A model generated the notes under the pieces. The model searched no databases. It saw nothing but the letters and a program-made list of their open reading frames with translations, and had not been told where the DNA came from. The translations under genes were made by a program, and so were the position numbers. 64,000 bases of DNA, taken from positions 32,260,804 to 32,324,803 of the forward strand of contig CAKAKS010000060.1 in assembly GCA_916700875.1 (NCBI GenBank), read 5' to 3'. Source of the DNA: Sebastes aleutianus. Lineage: Eukaryota > Chordata > Actinopteri > Perciformes > Sebastidae. Below are positions 55,375 to 64,000 of the stretch, piece by piece; the stretch's first letter is position 1, and the number at the start of each line of letters is the position of its first letter.

Positions 55375-57291
55375 TGTGATGGTGGTGTATGTGTGATAGA
55401 GATGCCTTTAAATAGAACTGTAGAATGACAAATCTAGACCTAGACTGAGTGATGATGTGATGAAAGGCCACCAATACAAAATAAAACGTGAGAAGGTTCA
55501 AGATTTAACTTTTGTTTTTTGCAAAACAACAAAAATGAAATCAGGCTGTCGTCAGAGCAAGACCCGCAGTATTGAAGATTTAAATCAGAAGATAAACAAC
55601 CCAATTCAACTCTTATTAAGCTCCATGTTGGCCTATTTATCGTAAATATCTGCTTTATCAAACCTGCAGTTACCTTTGTTTGTTATTTTGGGTTTGACAG
55701 CTGTAATCAGAATTGATCTGTGTGCTGCAGGGAGGCAGCCAAATCAGACATGACAAATGTGGGGCAGACAGTGCAGGTGTTTTCTCAATCAGGCCGACGT
55801 GATTGATCCTCTCTTGAATCCATCATGATCAAGCCTTATTGACATTGGGCTTCTATTAAGGCTTTTTTTGTTTGATGTGAGAGAGAAAAAGAAAGATAGC
55901 AGCCGATCGACTACAGTGCAAAGAATTGCATTTCAATTCAACCCTACAGAGCGTTTATAAATCCAACAATGTTGGAAGGACTTCTGCTGGTGCGATTGAT
56001 TTTCCCTTTAATTAGATTTTTTACTGGACTGGTTTTGTGCGGTGAATTAATGTGGAGGGTTATGATGGCAGGAGGAGACTTGCCTTAAGGTTCAATTATT
56101 TCAGACAGTTAAAGCAATGACATCATATGTGTAATTGATTGCACTTGATTAAAGTATGTTTTGCCTCTTAAATTTGCTGTAGTGCTGAATATGATGCACT
56201 CGAGCAAATACGCTTGATATCATGCGCTGAATAAGAAACGCTTTAGCCAACGTCTTGTCATTTAATGCCTCATTTCTGCTCCCTTCATCACAGATAGGTT
56301 TTTCATTCTCAAGTATATAGATGTCCGTTGTCAGCATTTTGACAGTGCAGTTTGATGTAGCGCAGGGATTTATTTTTTTTTTCTTAAAGCGGGGACTTCT
56401 AAATGAGCAGAGATTCTCTTTTATACAAGTGTGCTGCACAGGCTGAACGTTAAGATGGCACAACACAAGTTGTCAAGCCATATAGGCTGAATGGAAATGT
56501 TGCCGTTTCAAAGACACAGTATTTCAAAGCCATTCAGAGGACAACAATTACACAGTCAAACATGGATAGTGGATAGAATTGCATTACAGTAGCACCACAT
56601 TTATGATAATGTGAAACCCAGCCGGTTTGTGTTGTATAAGTTATGCTTTGGTGCTCAGCCCCGGGGACCCCCCGGCCATCCGACTGGGCGCACTCACCCG
56701 TCGCTACTTCCTGCTCTCAGCTCACACTTAAAGACACAAGCGCACAACCTTAAGGCCATCTGTTTGCCTTTTTTTCTGGGGCAACTTGACGCCTACAGGG
56801 AGATGGACATATGTGATAAAAAGTACCATCCGAGTTGTCAACCTTGTGTGTCTGCCCTGATTGCCTTGGGAACGCCACATCTCCACGACTTCTAAAGTAA
56901 TAAAAGCTGTGCCTCCCCTGCTGTGGCGCCCGCTGTAACGTACTCCCTTAGCAACAAGTTTAATGGGAATGATATGAATAACTTGATTCATGCTCGTTAA
57001 AAGATGACACCATTTAATAGTGTGTCATGTAAAAATATCACATAAGGTGTTGGTGGATATACGACATGATGCTGAAACCACTCTAGGGCAGGGCAATGTG
57101 GCTCTTATCAATATCACAATAAACATAAGAGAAATACTTTCCCAATAGCTTTCTTTTAATATGGCAAATTAATGAAAATTCACTTTAAACTAATCCAATT
57201 GTATTCACTTTTATGCATTACATCAGAGAAAAGGTTTCATTAAAACATTCAGAATCATAAAAGTTGCCTTATTTTCTACAACAACTTTTTG
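55375..57291. other. Intron-like repeat-poor stretch
   Basis: No gene recognised. Frames at 56149-56466 and 56611-56895 have no known domain. Confidence 0.35.
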
Positions 57292-58017
57292 TTAAAGGTC
57301 CCATATTATAAAAAATAAGATTTTCATGTATTTGTTTTTAGTTTAAAGCAGGTTTAAGTGCTATATAAATACTGTGAAAGTATTGAAACACTCAATCCAC
57401 AGAGAAATACTCAGCCCATATTCAGAAACTCTGCCTTTAAAAGAGCCGTCAGGATTTCTGTAATTTTGTGATATCACAAATATACTATATATATAGTTTT
57501 AAACGGGAACATTGTAAATGTGTCCCAGTTTATTGGTGCCCAATATGCTTGGCGTTCAAGTGGTTAAGTTGCGAGAACACTGCTGCTAAGCAATGGCAAT
57601 ATTAACATTACTGTCGACATAATGACAGAGGAGAAAGATTAGGTAGTTGGGAATATCAACATTTCCCTCTATTATAAAATTACCATGAAAAACAACATAC
57701 TAAAATTAAAATATATTAACGTATTATACACCGAAACTCAAAGCTTTCAAAAACGTTCCACTTAATACCACAAGAGGATGGACTCATCTTGTGAACACGG
57801 TAAACACGACCCCATTTGAAGGCACCATATTTCCAGTTGCAGTGTATGTGAATGACATCAGCTGACAGGAAGTAAACATGGACCCAACGCAATTTTTTTG
57901 CGATTCTGCTGAAATGCTCTAAAATAGAGCGTTTCAGACTGAGGGTGAATACAGGTATATTCAGGCAGACAGTCTGAGGAAAATATTATTTTTTTTAACA
58001 TTACAGCTGACCTTTAA
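57292..58017. mobile_element. Family D TTAA element (TTAAAGGTCCCATATTAT)
   Basis: The ends TTAAAGGTC and GACCTTTAA form a 9-base perfect inverted pair with TTAA outermost. The interior has GATTTTCATGTATTTGTTTT, AAGAGCCGTCAGGATTTCTG and, near the right end, GCGTTTCAGACTGAGGGTGA. That last segment is the reverse of a segment of the family C element at 10195-10225. It is non-coding. Confidence 0.85.
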
Positions 58018-60617
58018 ATGATAACACAATATGAACATACTGTCATGGTCCAATTTCACCAAAAGTTTAGATACAGTAACGCTGAATTATTGCCCAGCCT
58101 TACGTCACTCACATACAAAAATGTCAATGGTATGATGGGTACCTCACTCAGTAGAACCAGGGACTCGCTATACAAATTACACTGTGATAAAAGTTTTACA
58201 CACAAATATAACATCTCAATTGTCTGTAAAGTCTCAGATTTTTATAAAACCTGACACAGTTTGCTAACGATCGGTAACATTTGATATTCCTGTGCAAAAG
58301 TAACGGGATTGGCATTTGATGTTGGGTTATGATTATGATTACAACTTCATTATTATACTATAAAACACTCGCAAACCAGTTCAAAGACACAGGTTTGATC
58401 CCTGATTGCAGTGATTGTGGCTTGGCGCTCCTTTGAACACATTTTAATGTCGCTGCTGGGAAGCCAGTGAGGGATACAGGTGTATTGGAGGAGACGCATT
58501 GTCTACATCGTCCCCGGAACAAAAGAGCGAGTTGGCAGTGGCAAGAACTAATAGAACAAGGACAATTTGCCATTCCAAAAACTGCATTAATAATATTTTT
58601 CATTGTACATGTGTCAATCATTTCAAGGTTAGTGAAGAAGGTAAAGGAGATGCAGCAGCACCTGTAATGGCGCCTGCATGTAAGGAAGTGGAAGGTGAGA
58701 AGAATGCTGTATTACAGGAGGTAATAATTAGCTGGGCTGGAAAGGGTAAGGCCACTCCTGGGATGGACTGTACTTTGCACAAAGGCTGGATGAGCCAGGT
58801 AGAGTTGGTTGACACAGAAGCACACCATATGGAGCGCTGTGTCTGGCTGTGGTTGGTTGTTTTATTTATTAGCTCTGCCAGGTTGGTTGCCACATTCATT
58901 TCATGCCTGTGTTACTCCACCTGCGACTTCGAGTTGAAGCTGCGGATTTTAAGTAGCTCCATAATCGGGAAACACTTGCTTTCCCTCAAACTGCAGTAGA
59001 AAAAAATGAATAAAGCAACAGCGATGTGGCATTTATTGTAATTACAAGTGATTAGTAATATGTTTAATTTTTCCGTATTGGCGTTAAGCTTTTGATCTTG
59101 TGCACACACTGGCCTTTTTGATCTCATATATTCCTTTTTCAGATATTCTGGGTTGTATCGCTGAATACAGATGTGCTTTGATAGAACCACAAATCCTGAT
59201 TTGTTGCAACATAACTAAAGGTGACAAATCAACTCAGCAGCACTGACTAATATTAGCTTACATCATGTTCCCTGGCATGTTAGCTTTACTTCTCTCCAGC
59301 GTCCCTTGAAGTTATTCATCATAATATCAATCACCTCTGAGTCACTGATTGATTGAAGGAGACTTTGTTAGAGTGAAAATAGAAATATTTTAGGATTAAA
59401 TGTATTGAATATGACAGCCCTCCGTTTCCAAAATAAGACACAAAGAAAATGTCTGAGTTGCACAATCAGACTCAAATGTCTGTTATGTCACATTCTCAGA
59501 AAATTGGGTCGGTGCAAATTTGGCCCTAGCCAGAAAGGTGAGTTGTTTGTAAATTGCCAGCGACAAACCAAACTGAAGGGTGATGGAGTCTAGTGGCCCG
59601 AGAGACGAGGGGAGTAAAGTGAGGAGTCTGACCTCTTGGCCAATCAGTGAGGATCAGTTCGGAGGGAAGGAGAGGCTCTCGATGGCAAGCTTCTCCTCTC
59701 ATATTGAAAACAAACCTTGAACAAAGAAATAAGATCATCCTCAAGCATCCAAAACATGAGTCACGTCGAAGGTTGACATTAAATCTGGACCCCAAAACTG
59801 TTATTTCTCCTTTTTTGGTTTCCATAAATAAGAGAAACTGAGCTGAATCCCCACTAGGCCTCTTTCTGTTTCTGCAACAGGACGACCTACCTGTCCAAAT
59901 GTCTGAGTCCACGATCCAGGTGCTCAACCCTGGTCTCGTCTCATGGTCCGTCAAAACCCACTGGGGAAGCAGCTCTCCCCTCATTTTTCCCTCTTATTCC
60001 TTCCACCCATATCGAACAGACAGCCTCTACTAAAAGATTCATGCATGTGGACTTTGGGTCATTAAAGAATGATCCACAGCAAAGCTGTTTCTTCACCCTC
60101 ATAATGAAATCCAATATTCATGAAATGGATTTTCCTCTCCGCTCTCCCACTCACTCTATTCACAGATGTGTGTTTGCTGGTGTATTTAGTCTGTATTTGC
60201 ACAGCCTTGTTAGGCTTGCACGGGTTAATGGTATCCTAAAGGCGCATTTTCAGGCCACCCAGTTAATTACACAGGGTTGACGGATGACCTTGCCGTATAT
60301 TACCTGTGTAAAGCAACGCAGAGTTACGCCATATCTGGGCTTTTCCAAGATTGGGGTCAGAGTAGAGACCACTTAATCAAAGCTTTGTTTATGCTCACCT
60401 TACAGAGCTTCCAGTCAGAGGTAGCGAGTCAACATAATCAGATTGGTACTCGTGTACCAGAACGCTACACTATGCAAATTCTGACATTAAAATAATACAA
60501 AATTATTTTCATACCTCATCAGTCTGTTTCTGATCCTGCTTGTGCACGTGAACATTTTTAATTGTGTACAATTTAAAACATTGTGAATGTGGTCGTTAAT
60601 AATTAATAATAGTAATT
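58018..60617. other. Intron-like stretch with two longer chance frames
   Basis: The + frame at 58499-58999 (166 codons) and the minus frame at 59526-59984 (152 codons) are the longest here. Neither matches a family that I know, has a good start context or sits next to splice signals I trust, so I do not call them genes. Confidence 0.35.
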
Positions 60618-61451
60618 AGGGATGTTGATAATTAACCGTTTAACCGGCATTAAGAATTTTAAATGTTTTATACTCGGTATTATCGGTTAAATAGTTAACA
60701 GAAATATTAAAAATGAAATAAAAAGCTGAGCAAATCTCAGAGGAGCGGCTTGTAACTTAAAGGAGAATAGCTGGTCCACCTTCACAGACCACCTTAAGTG
60801 AGCCTGAACCAGATGTGTTGCTAGCTTCCAGGCTAACCGCCTTCACTTTATTCAGACAGGGGAGCTTGGCTTGGGTCTTGAGGAGTTGTAGAATTTATTC
60901 ACCGACAAACTATACACACACACTGCACCGCTACGTTCACAGCTATAACGTTACTGATAACTTCATTCTCACTGTCACACACACGGTCTGTCGGACACTC
61001 GCTAAAGTTACGCCGGGTTGACAGGAGTAAACCGTCGTCACACACACACACGCTCTGTCTCTCGACCAGACACGCAAAAGTTACGCTAGGCACACAGAGT
61101 TCGCCAGGCAGACAAACAGCTGACAACCTCGCAGCTAAACTGAATGATGTGGTGGAGACTAAAGTGGCTGCACGTGTCCACGACAATGCACGCAGCTTCC
61201 TGGCTGCTAACTCTCCCGGACGAGTGAACTGGGGACTCAGGTGTCTGTTTTGCTCATACACTGCAGCTGGTGATAAATGATGGATTTAATCTGTTTGCGC
61301 ATCGGCTTATCGTTGCAGCTGGGCGGCTCGTTAGGCACTTGAACCACAGCACCGCTGCATGAGACGCACTAATCTTGTCGGTTAACGGTCAATAATCGGT
61401 TAACGAGGGTCGGCTATCGGTTAGGAAAAAAAATTCAAAATTAGCATCCTT
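60618..61451. mobile_element. hAT-like element with AGGGATG ends
   Basis: The left side starts AGGGATGTTGATAATTAACC and the right side ends AAAATTAGCATCCTT, a short diverged inverted pair. Subterminal GGTTAA words recur at both sides (ACCGTTTAACCGGCATTAAG; GGTTAACGGTCAATAATCGG). The 834-base interior is non-coding; the minus frame at 60899-61261 is not a recognised protein. A clear 8-bp target duplication is not visible. Confidence 0.65.
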
Positions 61452-61474
61452 AATATTAATACAACTTTTTTTTT

Positions 61475-61545
61475 TACATAGCACATTTCATACAAAAAGA
61501 TGCAATACAACGTGCTTCTCAAAAGATAATAAATAAAAGTGTGTA
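61475..61545 (-). mobile_element. L2-type LINE 3' tail fragment
   Basis: CATAGCACATTTCATACAAA and GTGCTTCTCAAAAGATAAT resemble the inverted L2 tail at 14800-14850. It is a short fragment only. Confidence 0.6.
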
Positions 61546-61718
61546 GTACAGTAGGTGAAACCTAAATCCGATGGAAACATGACTCATCGGTCACTGGTTG
61601 TCTTACCCGGTATCAAGTTATTTATTTTGGTCCTATCTAAGTGACATTATCTTTGTTGCACCCTGTACTGTCATGTAATGACCCGCTGGAGATGTGTAAT
61701 TATTTCTAGCCACAATAG

Positions 61719-61920
61719 TGACGCTGGTATTGTTTTCACCTTGTGGGTCTGTGTGTGTGAGTCATCATGGCAAAGTGTGATGCTGGAGACACCTACTGTA
61801 GCAGGAAGTACTACAGAAGAGGTTTTGAGTACTTTGCCAGGTGTTTATAATGTCTGTGGACGGATCTTGTCACCGCAATAGCGTCACAACCGTGCAAGAT
61901 GCAGTCACCAAACAGGTGTG
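61719..61920 (+). repeat. Interspersed repeat family G, copy
   Basis: GTGACGCTGGTATTGTTTTC, GAGTCATCATGGCAAAGTGT, TACTTTGCCAGGTGTTTATA and GTGCAAGATGCAGTCACC match 23017-23213 throughout. Confidence 0.8.
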
Positions 61921-62617
61921 TAGTTGAGATCAAAATGAATGTTGAGTTTGAAGATGGTGGAAGGGCCATTGACCACCCCACTTCATGCCCCTGGCCCCAA
62001 AACTTTATAATCCACAGTGTGAAAATTAGCCTTCGGTTTCACCATAAAACATGCCGTAAGACATACAAACATAAAAACATGCATTCACCATAAAACATGC
62101 CATGTAGTCATACATACATAGGTCTACACCAAATGCAAACAAGAGGACATGTAAAAAAAAGAGACGTCTCAGCAGTACACATTCTTAAAAAATGAAACTC
62201 AATACACAAGTCTGCAATATACACAATAAACAAGTGTTCAGGAAATGAACCTACTGTGCAGAGAACTGCAGCAAAGGAGCACCGCCCTGTATCGTAGTCT
62301 TAGGGGCGGGTCCTAGCCTCATTTATTAGCCTACCTTAACAGTAATTGGAACAAAGGATTTTTTTTTTTGTAGATATTTCTATTTGCCATCAGTAATCTA
62401 TAACGTCTCCCTGAGGGTACGAGTTCAAATTCATTGTGCAGTGGTTGAGAAGAGTCATTAATAATTCTGTTTGCTTTACTTCTTGAGAGTTCTTCATACA
62501 TGCTCCTTAACTGCAGCTCCGTTGCAGCTGGTGTGATCCCATCGCAAGATGCTCTCTAGTTGCTCAGGTTTTGAAATGTGTGTCTACCCAATCAACCCTT
62601 ATATTAGGTCTGAATTA
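61921..62617. other. Intron-like unassigned stretch
   Basis: A short near-repeat of CACCATAAAACATGCC occurs at 62039 and 62087. No gene is seen. Confidence 0.35.
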
Positions 62618-63284
62618 GGGCTGTCAATCCATTCAAATATTTAATCGAGATTTTTTTATCTGTTGAAAATGTACCTTAAAGGGAGGGTACCTTTGTCAAG
62701 TATTTAATCCTCTTATCAACATGGGAGTGGGCAAATATGCTGCTTTATGCCAATGTATGTATATATTTATTATTGGAAATCAATTAACAACACAAAACAA
62801 TGACAGATATTGTCCAGAAACCCTCACAGGTACTGCATTTAGCATAAAACAATATGCTCCAATCATAACATGGCAAACTGCAGCCCAACAGACAACAACA
62901 GCTGTCAGTGTGTCAGTGTGCTGACTTGACTATGACTTGCCCCAAACTGCATGTGATTATCATAAAGTGGGCATGTCTGTAAAGGGGAGACTCGTGGGTA
63001 CCCATAGAACCCATTTACATTCACATATCTTGAGGTCAGAGGTCAAGGGACACCTTTGAAAATGGCCATGGCAGATTTTCCTCGCCAAAATTTAGCGCAA
63101 GTTTGGAGCGTTATTTAACCTCCTTCATGACCAGCTAGTATGACATGGTTGGTACCGATGTATTCCTTAGGTTTTTTCTATTTTCATATGATGCCAGATC
63201 GATTGCGTTAATACGTTACAGAAATTAGTGGTGTTGAAATGAATTTGCGTTAACTCGTTATTATCACGTTAACTTTGACAGCAG
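62618..63284 (+). mobile_element. R1 hAT-like element, near full-length reference copy
   Basis: It starts GGGCTGTCAATCC and ends TTTGACAGCAG. Flanking words GGTCTGAA (62607-62614) and GGTCTAAA (63285-63292) agree at seven of eight bases, consistent with the 8-bp duplication of hAT elements. This copy has the uninterrupted CACATATCTTGAGGTC site used above to read the insertion at 25148. It encodes no protein; the frame at 62721-62924 is chance. Confidence 0.88.
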
Positions 63285-64000
63285 GGTCTAAATGCAACAA
63301 GACTTTTAAATGGTGTCTGTGTCAGCCCTCCCCCACCTTTACTGGTGTAGCTCCAGTTTGTGAAAACAGGTTTGTACACAGTAGAATTTGATTTACTGCA
63401 TGTACGAGGATCACATTATCATATAACATGACTCAGACGTTAACAGACACAAGTTCCTCCCCACTCACAACACTTGATATCCCCAATCCAGACAACACAC
63501 TGTAATAACCCTCTTGTAGTACCAAGGGACCCAAGTAAAGATCCTTCCTCTAATCAGCCTGTAATACACTCTGGCACTAGAGTTGTTCTGGATCTGACCA
63601 CGAGATGGCATTAGCTCAAAAATTCTAAGATTTTTCCTGGGCCTTTGGGGCTTAACATTCGCAGGCAGAACTCGTGAAATTATTTATCGATGTTGCAGAT
63701 TTCCATTTTTCATGTTCTTCCCCACCCTTGCTGGCCTTTTATGGATGCTGGTTACCTCAGCCTCAGGCTAGATAGTGGACAGCTCATCAGTATGGGTGAC
63801 CAGGATTGGGGTGGGACCTTCGCCGACTGAAGGGAAAGAGGTTGGAAAAGCTTAAAAGCTTAAAGTTAATTAAATTTAAAATAATTCACTTCTGTAGGTA
63901 TGAAATGGCCATGTAGCCCTAATTTAATTTGTAGGGTTAGCAGTCATACTAGATTTAAAATAAAAGCAAATGAATGACACCAGTGTTGATACCCCAGGGC
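63285..64000. other. Intron-like unassigned stretch at window end
   Basis: No gene or exon recognised. Confidence 0.35.

Noticed and set aside
59526..59984. 152-codon minus-strand frame
   Set aside because: No recognisable motif and no splice or promoter context.

Overview
This window looks like nuclear DNA of a percomorph-type teleost fish. The evidence is its repeat content: 3' ends of fish L2 (CR1-group) and Rex3 (RTE-group) LINEs, a Tc1-like element with a transposase remnant, hAT-like elements, many TTAA-ended MITE-like elements, and long CA/TG microsatellites. It is almost entirely non-coding. Most open reading frames in it are chance frames, simple-repeat frames or transposon debris. 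No tRNA, rRNA, CRISPR or bacterial-style operon is visible.

The one stretch that reads as a host protein-coding gene is a first exon at 43341-43407 on the + strand. It encodes an N-terminal signal peptide, has a good start context, and ends in a strong GTAAGT donor in phase 1. A CpG-rich segment with three CCAAT/ATTGG boxes at about 42636-42860 lies just upstream and is the likely promoter, followed by a roughly 450-base 5' leader with two short upstream ORFs. The gene should be a secreted or membrane protein. I cannot name it, and I see no second exon before the window ends, so 43408-64000 is probably (part of) its first intron and 1-42600 is upstream intergenic DNA.

Layout. 1-9000: hAT-like (R1) copy, TG repeat, a local duplication, two TIR elements (3866-5025 and 7314-7809), a long purine tract. 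9000-17500: several TTAA-ended elements, a large TG microsatellite, an L2 LINE 3' end. 17500-30000: repeat-poor stretches mixed with an inverted-repeat element, a nested cluster at 24629-25888 and hAT-type ends near 29 kb. 30000-42600: L2 fragments, a 38-bp minisatellite, an R1 copy, a LINE insertion with a 19-bp target duplication, an array rich in AAGTATACTT palindromes and a Rex3 3' end. 42600-43413: promoter, leader and signal-peptide exon. 43414-64000: intron-like DNA with a 245-bp direct-repeat pair, more TTAA elements, a deleted Tc1 element, a hAT-like element and another R1 copy.

The most informative observations are the first exon with its promoter, the set of unrelated families that share TTAAAG termini, the readable insertion histories (a TG...CA element with 5-bp duplication inside R1; a TTAA element inside another repeat), and the duplicated 245-bp block.
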